From CAWJAP01 sp963834365 (GTDB taxonomy: Bacteria; Acidobacteriota; Vicinamibacteria; Vicinamibacterales; Vicinamibacteraceae), in the NCBI GenBank assembly GCA_963834365.1, contig CAWIBS010000030.1, forward strand, positions 620,001 to 684,000: DNA of 64,000 nucleotides, in the 5' to 3' direction. A model generated the notes under the pieces. That model saw nothing but the letters and a program-made list of their open reading frames with translations, had not been told where the DNA came from and did no database searches. How positions within the stretch are numbered: the first letter of the stretch is position 1; the number at the start of each line of letters is the position of its first letter. Positions 28,394 to 38,156 of this stretch are shown here, piece after piece. The position numbers and the translations under genes are program-made.

Positions 28394-29386
28394 ATGGCGT
28401 ACGACGACAATGACTACTCCTCTTACGGTTTCGGGCCCTACGTATCGGTCGCCGCACGACGGGCCCGGGCGGCACGCGAGCTGGCGACACTCCGGAAGAC
28501 CGGCCGCACCATGTCGCCGGTCGCGATTGAGGGGCGCAAGATCGCGAGAACGTTCTGGGGCGAAGCGTGGTGCGACAACCTCGAACGGTACAGCGACTAC
28601 GCCAATCGGCTGCCCCGCGGCCGGACATACGTTCGCAACGGATCGGTGGTGGATTTGCAGGTCGGACCGGGTCTCGTCACCGCGCTTGTGAGCGGCTCGG
28701 CGATGTACGACGTGCAGATAACGGTCGGGCCCGTGCCACACGCCCGCTGGAGCGCCATCTGCAAGAACTGTTCGGGTGCCATCGACTCGCTCGTCGAGCT
28801 TCTGCAGGGACGCTTCTCGAAGGGCGTCATGACGCGCCTGTGTGAACAGAAGACCGGCCTGTTTCCGTCGCCGAAGGAGATTCGCTTCACGTGCAGCTGC
28901 CCGGACTGGGCGTCGATGTGCAAGCATGTGGCCGCGGTGCTGTACGGCATCGGCGCGCGACTGGATCGCGAGCCGGAGCAGCTGTTCACGCTCCGAAGGG
29001 TCGATCAACAGGACTTGATTGCGACGGCTGGATCCGATTTCTCGACGAAGGACGAGCGATCGGCCGGCACCAAGGTTCTCGCGAGCGACGACCTGTCGGA
29101 GATGTTCGGCATCGAGATCGCGCCAGCGACGCCGGCGAAGCGGTCTGCAGCCAGCGCGGTTCCGCGAAGGCCAGCATCGTCGGGCGTCACGGTTGACGGG
29201 TCGACCAAACAGAAGGTGCTGCCGCCACCGGCGAAGTCGAGGAAGACTGCGCCCGCAGGAAAGGCCCGAGGCGCAGGGCGGCGGTTGACACCGAAGAAGC
29301 AACAAGCGATCGCGGAGCGCATGCGCACGTACTGGGCCGAGCGGAGAGTCGACGCGAGGAAGCGGAAGGCTTCCGAGTCGCCGTAA
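28394..29386 (+). CDS. SWIM zinc-finger protein with basic C-terminal tail
   Basis: 330 residues. A SWIM finger of type CxCx(n)CxH is seen at ~167-177 (FTCSCPDWASMCKHVAAVLYGIG), preceded by TFWGEAWCDNLERYSDYANRL, typical of SWIM partners of SNF2 helicases. Residues ~235-330 are low-complexity Lys/Arg/Ala/Pro, ending LTPKKQQAIAERMRTYWAERR, a basic stretch likely to bind DNA. The gene starts one base after the SNF2 stop. The SNF2/SWIM gene pair recurs in many bacteria (established) but its role is not settled; nucleic-acid targeting of the helicase by the finger is a fair inference. Confidence 0.9.
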   Translation: MAYDDNDYSSYGFGPYVSVAARRARAARELATLRKTGRTMSPVAIEGRKIARTFWGEAWCDNLERYSDYANRLPRGRTYVRNGSVVDLQVGPGLVTALVSGSAMYDVQITVGPVPHARWSAICKNCSGAIDSLVELLQGRFSKGVMTRLCEQKTGLFPSPKEIRFTCSCPDWASMCKHVAAVLYGIGARLDREPEQLFTLRRVDQQDLIATAGSDFSTKDERSAGTKVLASDDLSEMFGIEIAPATPAKRSAASAVPRRPASSGVTVDGSTKQKVLPPPAKSRKTAPAGKARGAGRRLTPKKQQAIAERMRTYWAERRVDARKRKASESP

Positions 29387-29934
29387 ACCCCCGGATCGGC
29401 GAACGATTCTCGCCAACTAGCTCCAAGCCTCGACGCGCAGGCCCGTAACTCTTGGAACGCCGTGGAACGCGGATCGAGGATTTCGATGCCGCCATTCCGG
29501 CGCATGCGCTCGCGCTCGATGCCAAGAAGATAGCTCTCTGTTCGCGCCTTCGCGTCAAAAGAGAAATCGGGCTGCCCTCGTCCCGTTGGAACTGCCGGTG
29601 GCCGGTCGGAATCATCGAGTCGAGCGTGCCCTGGGGAACATCCAACTTCTCGACGCCGCTCCTTTAGGAAATCAGGATAAAGCGGATGACGGCACGGCTC
29701 ATTTTTTAGGCTGTCAGGATGAGGACGCAATACCTCTAGCGACGTGATCGCAGCGACGGCTCGGCGGCGACCTGGACAAGTGCACGGGACCTCGCTCCCG
29801 CGCGATCGCGACGCAGACGAGGTTGCCATCGAGGACTCCGGGTTTGGCCGAAGTCAGCCTGCGGGTTTCGGACAGCCAGCGATGCGGTCATCCCGCGAAT
29901 GAACTTCTCGGGGGCCAGCTCCGTCTACTCCATA
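29387..29934. other. Gap without a supported gene
   Basis: About 550 bases with no ORF showing codon bias, a ribosome binding site or a recognised domain. Short open frames on either strand (for example plus 29452-29667) read as low-complexity Arg/Ala/Pro sequence. A minus-strand stretch near 29645 reads DVPQGTLDSMI, faintly like the start of a PadR protein, and could be a remnant. Codon use and similarity do not support annotation. Confidence 0.5.
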
Positions 29935-29950
29935 GGCCAATCTACAAGAG
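29935..29950 (+). repeat. 16-base repeat GGCCAATCTACAAGAG, copy 1
   Basis: Occurs here and identically at 30909-30924. Copy 1 is followed by GTGAGCGAG, resembling the GTGAGTGAG start of the padR gene at 22278. It may be the leader of PadR-type operons. Confidence 0.5.
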
Positions 29951-29980
29951 AGGCATCGTGAGCGAGCCCCTGGTATTGAG

Positions 29981-30878
29981 ATGAAGGTTCAAGCGGTCAT
30001 GACAGCTCGCGTCCTACCGATACTGGTCGTTTTCGGGTTCCTCATCGCCAACTCCACGTTGGGCGCACAAGAATCGGCCTCTGCCCGATCAGGAATCCTT
30101 CCTCATTGAGACGCGCAAACACCTCCAGACCGACGGCACGCTGCAGGGCAGCTACGTGTACGTGGAGACGCGACGTGAGCTGAAGCTCGACAAGGGCGGG
30201 CGTGCCCGCGAGGAAGCGGTCAAGGTTTTCGAGAGCTATCCCGGCCTGCCCGGCGAAGAGCGCTGGGAGCGGCTCATCGCCGAGGATGGCCGGCCGATGC
30301 CACCGGAAGAATTGGCCAGGCAGGATCGGGAGCGACAGAAGAAGGCCAACGAGATGGTCCAGCGGCTCGCCCGCGACTCGTCGAAAGAGCTCGCGCGCCA
30401 GGAGCGTGAGCTTCAGAAGGCCCGTCGTGAGCGCGACGAGGCGGTGAGCGACATCTACCGCGTCTTCGAGATCCGGATGCTCGGACGGGAGCGGGTCGAA
30501 GAGCACGACACGATCGCATTCTTGCTGACGCCCAGGCGTGATGCGAAACCAAAGACCCGTGCGGGCGAACAGCTACGGCACTTCCGCGTGCGCGCCTGGG
30601 TCAGCGAGAAGGATCACGAGCTGGTGAAACTGGAGGCCGAGGCCATCGACAACCTGAAGGCCGGCTTGGGTGTGCTGGCCAAGCTGCTCAAGGGTGCCCG
30701 ACTGTCTTTCCTGCGCCGCAAAGTCAACGGCGAAGTCTGGTTGCCTGCCGTTGTCAGTTACAACGGCAGCGTACGGGTGGGTCTGCTCGTCACGCTCCGG
30801 CGCAGCGGGACGTCAGAGTATTCCGGCTATCGCAGGTACTCGGTCGATACATTCGAGCGTTTCGGCACGCCAAAATGA
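29981..30878 (+). CDS. Secreted protein of unknown function with charged coiled-coil segment (frameshifted)
   Basis: About 299 residues when a break near 30075 is joined. The N-terminus MKVQAVMTARVLPILVVFGF...STLGAQ is a signal peptide with likely cleavage LGA/Q. The mature protein begins LPDQESFLIETRKHLQTDG and continues through a highly charged region (~85-150; ELARQDRERQKKANEMVQRL) predicted to form a helix or coiled coil. It ends in a beta-rich part reminiscent of LolA-like outer-membrane lipoprotein carriers (FRVRAWVSEKDHELVKLEAEAID, GEVWLPAVVSYNGSVRVG). That resemblance is weak. This family is common beside PadR/ADOP genes in Acidobacteriota in my experience, but no function is known. 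Confidence 0.7.
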
Positions 30879-30908
30879 CGCATCGTACGCTCATCGTCTT
30901 CTCCGTTG

Positions 30909-30924
30909 GGCCAATCTACAAGAG
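30909..30924 (+). repeat. 16-base repeat GGCCAATCTACAAGAG, copy 2
   Basis: Identical to 29935-29950. It precedes the serine-hydrolase remnant and the PadR gene, supporting a duplicated promoter or leader. Confidence 0.5.
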
Positions 30925-31044
30925 AACCGATGTGGGCGATCGCGCGCTGGTCGAGGGGTGCGGGTCGTGACATTCCCACGTTGCGCGATATTGGTGGTCG
31001 GAATCGGCTGGCGCATCGCCACGGATTCAACCGGGCGACGCGTT

Positions 31045-31213
31045 TTGCCCCATGCCGGCGCCAGCCAGGGCGGCCGCGCTCATCCTGCTGATGTATCCGG
31101 AGTCAGGCGTCGTTGTGGCCATGCTCTCGAACATCCTCGCGCCCTTTGGCGAGCAGGATGCCCAGCGGATAGGCTCGCTTTTCATCGCACCGATGATGAG
31201 GGGAGCACGGTGA
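31045..31213 (+). pseudogene. C-terminal remnant of a serine hydrolase / beta-lactamase-like protein
   Basis: HAGASQGGRA at ~31050-31079 in one frame continues as LILLMYPESGVVVAMLSN, FGEQDAQRIGSLFIAPMM in another, ending at TGA 31211-31213. This is the pattern of the end of class C beta-lactamase/serine hydrolases (HTGG..GG followed by a hydrophobic strand 'YPE.GVVVAMLSN'). Nothing upstream in the 165-base gap encodes the rest of the domain. So it is a truncated gene overlapping the start of padR, not a functional enzyme. Confidence 0.6.
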
Positions 31214-31539
31214 GCGACCAGACGGACGTCCTGCAAGGCACGCTCGACCTGTTGATCATGCGAACGATCGCCCTCGAACCGCTGCATGGCTGGGCAATCG
31301 CGCAGCGTATCCAGCAGATTTCAGATGATCTGCTGCGGGTCCAGCAGGGCTCGCTCTATCCCGCGCTTCACCGGCTCGAACACCAGGGCTGGATCACGGC
31401 CGAATGGGGCGTGTCTGAGAACAACCGGCGCGCGCGCTTCTACGCGCTGACGAAGGCCGGCCGCAAGCAGCTCCACGCCGAAGTGGCGAAGTGGGAGCGC
31501 CTGTCGGCCGGCGTCAACCTCGTGCTGCGACGGACATGA
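31210..31539 (+). CDS. PadR-family transcriptional regulator
   Basis: 109 residues, complete: DVLQGTLDLLIMRTIALEPLHGWAIAQRI, QQGSLYPALHRLEHQGWITAEWGVSENNRRARFYALTKAGRKQL. Winged helix plus dimerisation helix. It starts at GTG 31210 and its stop overlaps the ATG of the permease gene (ATGA at 31536), the usual translational coupling of PadR-ADOP pairs. It presumably represses this operon. Confidence 0.95.
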   Translation: MSDQTDVLQGTLDLLIMRTIALEPLHGWAIAQRIQQISDDLLRVQQGSLYPALHRLEHQGWITAEWGVSENNRRARFYALTKAGRKQLHAEVAKWERLSAGVNLVLRRT

Positions 31540-33506
31540 CGACGCGCCTCCTGCACATCCTGCGAAGCCGGCTGCGATCGATCGTGTTTCGCGCCCGCCG
31601 TGAATCGGATCTCAGCGAAGAGCTGCAGCTCCATCTCGATCGGGAGACGGATCGTCTGCAAGCGGGCGGCTTGTCCCCGGAAGACGCGCGCCTCCAGGCG
31701 CTTACGACCGTCGCTCGGCGGCTGGTTCGACCAGACGGAAGCGCGGCCTGGGCTCCACCCGTCGGCGTCCTCGGGTATCAGACGTGGATCAGGGTGTTTC
31801 GCGGGGATCGATCCATCGTCGGACGCGTTATTCAGATTGAAGGTGCGCCGGTGACGATTGTCGGCGTGGGTCCAGCGAATCACCGCGGCACGATCGATGT
31901 CGGTCTCGGCACCGATCTCTGGCTGCCGATTGCCGCACTTCCAGCGATCTCACACACATCCCCGCGACGCGTGCAGCCCCCGACGATATCTGCGCCCCTG
32001 TTCGTGAAAGCCCGTTTGCGCGACGGGCGTCACCGTGGCGCAGGCCGCAGCGGCGATGGACGTGTCGCGCGCCGGCTCGAAGCCGAGTACTCCGATGATT
32101 TTCGCCGCTCGGGCGAGTTCGCCCTGGGCCCAGGCATGACCGTCATCGCTTCGACTGACGTGCGCATCCATCCGCAAGGGGACCTGCCGTTCATGGCGCT
32201 CGCCTCGCTGGTGCTCGTCATCGTCGGGCTCGTCCTCGCCATCGCGTGCAGCAACCTGGCGACGCTGCAGCTGGTGCGGGGCGCCGCGCGTGTGAAGGAA
32301 GTGTCGGTGCGGCTGGCCATGGGCGCGACACGGCGCCAGCTTGTCCGGCACCTGCTGACCGAGAGTCTGCTGCTGTCGCTCGCGGGCGGGATTGCCGGCT
32401 GCATCCTGGCGTGGTGGGCCCTGCAGGCGCTGCAATGGATCGACCTCCCGTTCACTGTGGATCTGACGCTTGACTACCGGGTGCTCGCCTTTGCGATCGC
32501 GCTGTCGCTTGCAACGGGCGTGGCATTCGGGCTGGCGCCTGCGCTCAAGGCCACGAAGGTTGATCTCCTGCAGACGCTGCGAGACGAGGTGTTGCAGCCC
32601 ATCGATCACCGGCGTCTCACGCTGAGGAACGCGCTGATCGTCGTTCAGGTGGCCGTGTCCGTTCTGCTGCTCGGCGGCACGAGCATCTTCCTCCAGATGC
32701 TGGGGGCGACGAGAGCGCATCGCGTCGGATATGCCGTCAACGGCGTGGCGATGCTCGAGACCGATTTGCGGTTTGCCGGTTACTCGGAGACCGCGGCGAG
32801 GACCGTGCACGACAATCTGCTGCGCCGGATCCAGGCTATCCCGGGTGTCGAATCCGCGGCGCTGTTGCGAGGCCTGCCGATGGAAGTCAATGGCGTGCCG
32901 ATTGTCGTCGACCGCGCCACCGGCGAACAGGGATCAGAAGTGGAAGCGGCAATGATCGAGGCTGGACCAGGCTTCTTCGACGCACTGCGCATCCCGTTGT
33001 TGTACGGCCGCGTGTTCGACGCACGGGACCGCGCGGACACGCCCCGGGTCGCGGTGATCACGGACAAGATGGCGCGACAATACTTCGGCGCGGTGAACGC
33101 GGTCGGCCGACGATTCCGGCTACAGAGCGATTCGAACTCGTGGACCGAGGTGATCGGCGTCGTGCGTGATACCGGCACCGGCGACTTCGACGACGACGTC
33201 CTCGATCCGATCGCGCCTCCGTACTACCGCTCGTACACTCAGTCGGGCGAGCCGCCGAGGACGATCATCGCGCGGACGTCGGGCGACGCGGCAGCGCTGG
33301 TCGCGGCAATGCAGCGCGAGCTGCGCACCCTCGACGTAACCCTGGCGGTCGTGACGGCGAGCACGATGGCGCACAAGCTGGAGCGGTCGCAGGCGGCGCC
33401 GAAGGCGGTCGCGACGTTTCTCGGCGCTCTCGGCGGCCTCGGCCTGGTGTTGGCCAGCATCGGTCTCTACGCGCTTGTCGCGTTTGCGGCTGCCCGTCAT
33501 CCATGA
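31536..33506 (+). pseudogene. ADOP-type permease, truncated at both the first membrane domain and the C-terminus
   Basis: About 656 residues against ~800-880 for the family. After the usual N-terminal helix (ESDLSEELQLHLDRETDRLQAGG) the sequence jumps from ARLQALTTVARRL straight to LGYQTWIRVFRGDRSIVGRVIQIEGAPVTIVGV. The first transmembrane helix and ~130 residues of the periplasmic core are therefore missing. Two compensating breaks lie near 32030 and 32070. FtsX motif VKEVSVRLAMGATRRQLVRHLLTES and second periplasmic domain are present. The last FtsX domain stops at GLYALVAFAAARHP, losing three membrane helices. An in-frame deletion plus truncation makes a working permease unlikely. Compare the intact copy at 19270-21909. 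Confidence 0.8.
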
Positions 33507-33508
33507 GC

Positions 33509-33538
33509 TTGACACGGTGTTGACGTGCCCAGTACAAA
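33509..33538 (+). promoter_or_regulatory. Candidate promoter of the TonB-dependent receptor gene
   Basis: TTGACA at 33509-33514 and TACAAA at 33533-33538, spacer 18. A palindromic AT-rich stretch (GATATATC, 33548-33555 region) follows and could hold an operator. It lies about 180 bases before the start codon. Confidence 0.45.
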
Positions 33539-33718
33539 AGGATACTCGATATATCCTGTTTTATATCTGAAGCATCAGATTCCCGGCTGTGCTGCTCGAC
33601 GGAGACGCGGCGCCGCGCGTGCGCTCGCCGTCCGCCTTGGCAGCACCCGAAACCTTTTCGACAGGTCCGTCCGACCGAAGTGACCCGGTTCGCGCGATGT
33701 CAGAAGGGAGGAAATCCG

Positions 33719-36700
33719 ATGCGGGAAGATCGTACGGTGAGCCGGGGCGTCGTGTGCTCCGGGCGCATCGCTGCCATGCTGGCGCTCGCCATGCTGTGCG
33801 GCCCGGCGCCCTCGTCTGCCCAGACAACGGGCACTCTCAGCGGATTCGTGTCGGATCAGAGCGCCGCCAGGCTGCCCGGCGCGACGGTGACGGCGTCGCT
33901 CACCGGCCAACGTCTGGTACGTGCTGCCGTCACCAACGATCAGGGCTTCTTCGATCTCCAGGGGCTGCCGCGCGGCACGTATGAAGTGAAAGTCGAGCTC
34001 ACCGGCTTTGCCACCCAGGTCCGCCGGGACGTCGAGCTCACCGCGGGCGCCAACGTCCGCCTCGACTTCGCGCTGCGTGTCGGCAGCCTGGCCGAGGAGG
34101 TCATCGTGGCGGCGCAGGCCACGATGCTCGAGAGCCGCACCGCCACGCAGTCGACGCTCGTCGACGATCAGCGCGTGCAGGATCTGCCGATGAACGGCCG
34201 CAACGTCGTGGGTCTTGCCGGGATGTTCGCGGGCGTGACCGCCATCCGCGCGAGCCAGGACACGTCCGACGGGCGCCAGGGGCCCATCATGTCGGTGAAC
34301 GGCGGCAACCAGAATCACAACCTCTTCACGCTGAATGGCTCGGTGTTCACGCACTTCAACCAGACGACCGGCTTCAATCCTCCGCCGCCCGACGCCGTTC
34401 AGGAGATTCGCATCCAGACGCACAACTTCTCCGCCGAATACGGACACGCGGCCGGCAGCCAGGTGAGCATCGTCTCGAAGGCGGGCAGCAATGGGTTTCA
34501 CGGCTCGGCCTGGGAGTTCCATCGCAACTCGGAGCTCAACGCGCGCAGCTTCTTCCAGACCCGCAAGCCCGAACAGAAGCAGAACCAGGCGGGGGCGAGC
34601 GCCGGCGGCGCGGTCATCCAGAACAAGCTGTTCTGGTTCGGCGCGTATCAGCGGCTGTGGGATCGCCGCGAGGCGGGCTCGGTGCAGACGGTCGTCCCGA
34701 CCGACGCGCAGCGCGTGGGGGATTTCACCGCGCTTGACGACGCAGCTCAGAAACCCGGTCAACCCGATCAACGGTCAGCCCTTCGTCGACAGCTCGGGCG
34801 CGCCGTGCGTCGCGAACAACGTCATCCGCTGCATCAGTCCCGTGGCGCAGACGCTCCTCGATCGCTACATCCCCTCGTCGCCAACCGGCACGGTCGTCAC
34901 GCTGCAGCCGTCGCCACGCGATCACTCCGTGTACATGGCGCGGGGCGATTACCACGTCAGCGCCAGGAACCAGCTGAACGTGCACTATTTCGCCGATCGC
35001 AGCGACAGCCTTTCGGGGTCGGGGAACCTGAAATACGTCGACCAATTGCTCTTCAGCGATGTGGACCAGTTCGCCCTGACCGACACGCACATCGTCGGCC
35101 CACGCCTGATCAACGAGGCGACGTTTTCCTATCTGACGTCGCGGTCGGGCGGCGGCGCCGTGGAGCAGGTCGCGCCGCGCGATCTCGGCGTGAACGTCGA
35201 CGTCGGCCCGGACGGCCGCGGCATGAGCTTCACCGTGTCGGGCGGGATCAACCTGGCGTATCCCGGCGTGAACCTCCAGGACTACGTCAGCTGGCAGTTC
35301 AAGGACACGATGACCTTCAACACCGGCAACCACACGTTCAAGTGGGGTTACGAGTTCATCAAGGCGGCCTTCGATTTCAACCTCGCGCTGCTGCGCACGG
35401 CGAACTTCCAGGGCACGCGCACCGGCAACGCCATCGCGGACTTCATGGTGGGCGCGTTCGAGAACTCCACGATCGAGTTCGGCATCGCCGATCACAGCCC
35501 GAGGACCGTCAAGCACCAGGCGTTCTTCGAGGACTCCTACCGCATGCACCCGCGCCTGACCATCAACTACGGCCTCCGGTACGAGCCTTTCACGCCCTGG
35601 GATCAGAGGGGAGGGCGCCACACCAGCTGGATACCCGGGGAGCCGTCGGTGGTCTACACGGACGCGCCGACGGGCATCCTGTTTCCGGGCGACCCGCAGC
35701 TGCCCGAGCGGCTCACGTACCCCGACTACGACAACTTCGCGCCGAGGGTGGGCGTGGCCTGGGACGTGAGCGGTGACGCGCGCACGGTGGTCCGAGGCGG
35801 CTACGGCATCTTCTTCCAGCAGGTGAACGGTGAGACCACCCACGCGGCCGAGGGCCCGTGGCGGGGGACGACGCAACTGCGCCAGGGCCGGATCGAGGAT
35901 CCGTTCGGCTCGCTGGGCCAGACCGAGCCTCCGCCGGAGTCTCCGGGGCGCTTTCGGCTGCTCGCCGATCAGCCAGTACCCCGGGCTGCGCTGCACGCAG
36001 TATCCGGTGCCCATCCGTACGGTCTATACCGATCCGAACCTCAAGACCAGTACCACGCAGCACTTCAGCGTGTCCGTGCAGCGCCAGTTGACGGCGAACA
36101 TCGCGGTCGAGGGTGCCTACGTCGGCAAGGTCGGCGACGATCTCGTGGGGCACAACTATTTCAACGCGGCGCCCTACATCAACTCGCCGATCACCGGGCT
36201 GCCGCCCACGCTTCAGAATGTCGAGGAGCGTGCGCCGCTGAGCCCCGGCATCATCAGCGCGCAGTCGCGCGTGCTCGGCAACTTCTTCCGCAGCGAGTAT
36301 CACAGCCTGCAGCTGCGCCTCGAGCGCCGCATGGCGAAGACCTTCGCCATCCTGGGCTCCTACGCGTTCTCCAAGAACCTGACCAATCAGCCCGAGAACA
36401 CGCAGGGTCTCATCAGCAGCATTCCCAATCCCTTCGATCTCGACTCGCTCTGGGGCCCCTCGTTCCTCGACCGGCGTCATGTCATCGCCGCTTCCTGGGT
36501 GTGGAGCCCGCAGCACGAGTTCGGCAACGCCGTGGTCGGCGCGCTGCTCAACGACTGGACGATCACGGGCATGCACCGCATCCAGACCGGGCCGCCGCTC
36601 GTGTTCACGATGGGCACCGACGTCGCGCAGAACGGCATCCTGCAGCCGAACGGCCAGTACGCGCTGCTCGTGCCAGGCGCGACGGCCGACGATGTGCAGC

Positions 36701-37030
36701 GCGATCACAGCAGCCGCGAGGACATGGTCAACGCGTTCTTCGACACCGCCGCGTTCGTCCCGCTCAACCTCGTGCCGCGTGGCATCTACGGCGAACGCCG
36801 AGCGCGGGCTCATCTACGGTCCCGCCGACGTCACGACCGATCTCGCGGTCCTGCGGAACATCGATCTGCCGCGGGGCACCCGGCTGCAGGTGCGCGGCGA
36901 GTTCTTCAACGCGTTCAACCAGGTCAACTTCAACACCCCGAACACGACGCTGTCGTCCACCACGTTCGGGCGCATCACCGGCGCGGGCTCGGGCCGCGTC
37001 ATTCAGCTCGCGGCCAAGCTAATCTGGTGA
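33719..37030 (+). CDS. TonB-dependent receptor, Oar-like, with N-terminal carboxypeptidase-regulatory domain (frameshifted)
   Basis: About 1,103 residues. Signal peptide (RIAAMLALAMLCGPAPSSAQ), then a CarboxypepD_reg fold (TLSGFVSDQSAARLPGATVTA ... GYEVKVELTGF-like), a plug domain (QDLPMNGRNVVGLAGMFAGV; VQEIRIQTHNFSAEYGHAAGSQVSIVSKAG) and a large beta barrel ending RITGAGSGRVIQLAAKLIW with a terminal aromatic residue. Breaks near 34735, 35950 and 36797. The ATG at 33719 has GGAGG 5-6 nt before it. Such receptors import large substrates, often plant polysaccharide breakdown products, across the outer membrane. The catabolic cluster that follows on the same strand may use the cargo; this is inference from position. 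Confidence 0.92.
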
Positions 37031-37097
37031 GCCACGGATAGATCTGACCCGCGGGTAGATCGGAGCCACGGATAGATCGGACCACGGATAGATCGGA
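37031..37097. repeat. Four tandem copies of a ~17-base unit (GCCACGGATAGATCGGA)
   Basis: Units at 37031-37047, 37048-37064, 37065-37081 and 37082-37097; the second is diverged. It starts right after the receptor's stop codon. An inverted half-copy TATCCGTGG lies at ~37131-37139, so the array can fold back on it. It could be a transcription attenuation or regulator-binding array in front of the RraA operon. Confidence 0.75.
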
Positions 37098-37159
37098 TGG
37101 TTTCATTGGAATCAGATTTCATCCGAACTTATCCGTGGCCCAAGGAGGCACTGACGCTC

Positions 37160-38011
37160 ATGCATGCACGCGTGCGAATCCTTCTGCTCCTGGTCGCGAC
37201 GCTCCTGACATGGTTTCCACCGGTTGCGATCGCGTCATCCGCCCAGCAACCGGCCGAAACGTCCATCCCGGACAAGGTCCGCCTGTTCATTCCTTACAAG
37301 GACTACTCGCAGGAGGACAACAAACGGATCCTGGAATTGTACAAGTGGCTCCGCGTGGCGGACATCTCCGACGGCATGGACGTCGTCGGGCTCCAGGACG
37401 TCGGCACGGTGGATCCGGAGATCCACGCGCTCTGGAAGGATACGGAGGGCTTCACGCATCGCGTGGCGGGCATCGCCGTGACCGCGCGCTACATGCCCAC
37501 CAACAGGCGCGAGCCGAAGATGGACAGGAAGACCATCGGCCAGTGGTACAGCACGGTGACGTCAGAGGCTTTCATGAAGATGCTGACGCCTGGCTCCATG
37601 CTGGTCATCGACGCGATGGAGGACGGCGAGTCGCGCAGCATCGGCTCGTCGAACATCCTGTCGTGGAAGAAGCTCGGGATGGTCGGCCTCGTGACGAGCG
37701 GCGGGCTGGCGGACACGGACGAGATCATTTTTCACAAGGTGCCGACCTATTTCCGGCGCCTGGCGCGTGGAATCCGGCCTGGCCGCAACGAGCTCGAGTC
37801 GGTGAACCGTCCCGTGACCGTCGGCGGTGTCCTCGTGCGGCCGGGAGACGTCGTCGTCGCGGATGGGGATGGCGTGATCGTCGTCCCGCGCGAGCGGGCC
37901 GAGGAAGTGGCGAAAGAGGCGCTGATGTTCGTGGACAATGTGCAGCGCGAGCGCTACATCAAGGAAACGGGCCAGAATCCCTGGGCCAAGCCGCGTTCGC
38001 AGCAGGACTGA
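37160..38011 (+). CDS. RraA/HMG-aldolase-like protein with signal peptide
   Basis: 283 residues. The first ~30 residues are an export signal (VRILLLLVATLLTWFPPVAIASSAQQ). The rest is an RraA-type fold: LRVADISDGMDVVGLQDVG, HRVAGIAVTARYMP, GSMLVIDAMEDGESRSIGSSNILSW-type core, GLVTSGGLADTDEI and VRPGDVVVADGDGVIVVPRERAEEV. The family includes 4-hydroxy-4-methyl-2-oxoglutarate aldolase/oxaloacetate decarboxylase and RNase E regulators; the GGxxD-like position is TSGGLADTD here, altered from the usual DGxxRD. AAGGAGG precedes the ATG at 37160. Export of an RraA-like protein is unusual. It opens the cluster of catabolic genes. Confidence 0.85.
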   Translation: MHARVRILLLLVATLLTWFPPVAIASSAQQPAETSIPDKVRLFIPYKDYSQEDNKRILELYKWLRVADISDGMDVVGLQDVGTVDPEIHALWKDTEGFTHRVAGIAVTARYMPTNRREPKMDRKTIGQWYSTVTSEAFMKMLTPGSMLVIDAMEDGESRSIGSSNILSWKKLGMVGLVTSGGLADTDEIIFHKVPTYFRRLARGIRPGRNELESVNRPVTVGGVLVRPGDVVVADGDGVIVVPRERAEEVAKEALMFVDNVQRERYIKETGQNPWAKPRSQQD

Positions 38012-38030
38012 ACGAACCCCCGAACGGTAG

Positions 38031-38050
38031 GCCGGACCTTCAGGTCCGGC
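38031..38050. repeat. Dispersed palindrome GCCGGACCTTCAGGTCCGGC
   Basis: Nine-base arms around a 2-nt centre, 20 bases after the RraA-like stop. Followed closely by the next copy at 38071. Confidence 0.65.
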
Positions 38051-38070
38051 GTCCCGAGGCACGAGAGGCG

Positions 38071-38088
38071 GCGGAGCTGAAGCTCCGC
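38071..38088. repeat. Dispersed palindrome GCGGAGCTGAAGCTCCGC
   Basis: Eight-base arms around GA, 69 bases before the next start codon. Same family as the other copies. Confidence 0.65.
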
Positions 38089-38156
38089 CCTACCAGCACT
38101 GGTACTGGACACGGTAGGCCCAGAGACAGTGACGTGGTCGAACCAGGACATACCAG

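Noticed and set aside
29187..29645. Minus-strand frame starting DVPQGTLDSMI, faintly PadR-like
   Set aside because: Similarity covers about ten residues only and the rest overlaps the SWIM gene in antisense.
29452..29667. Short plus-strand open frame in the 29.4-29.9 kb gap
   Set aside because: No ribosome binding site, no recognisable domain and composition like random GC-rich sequence.
37031..37097. Tandem repeat considered as a CRISPR array
   Set aside because: Units are 17 bases with no unique spacers and no cas genes are near.
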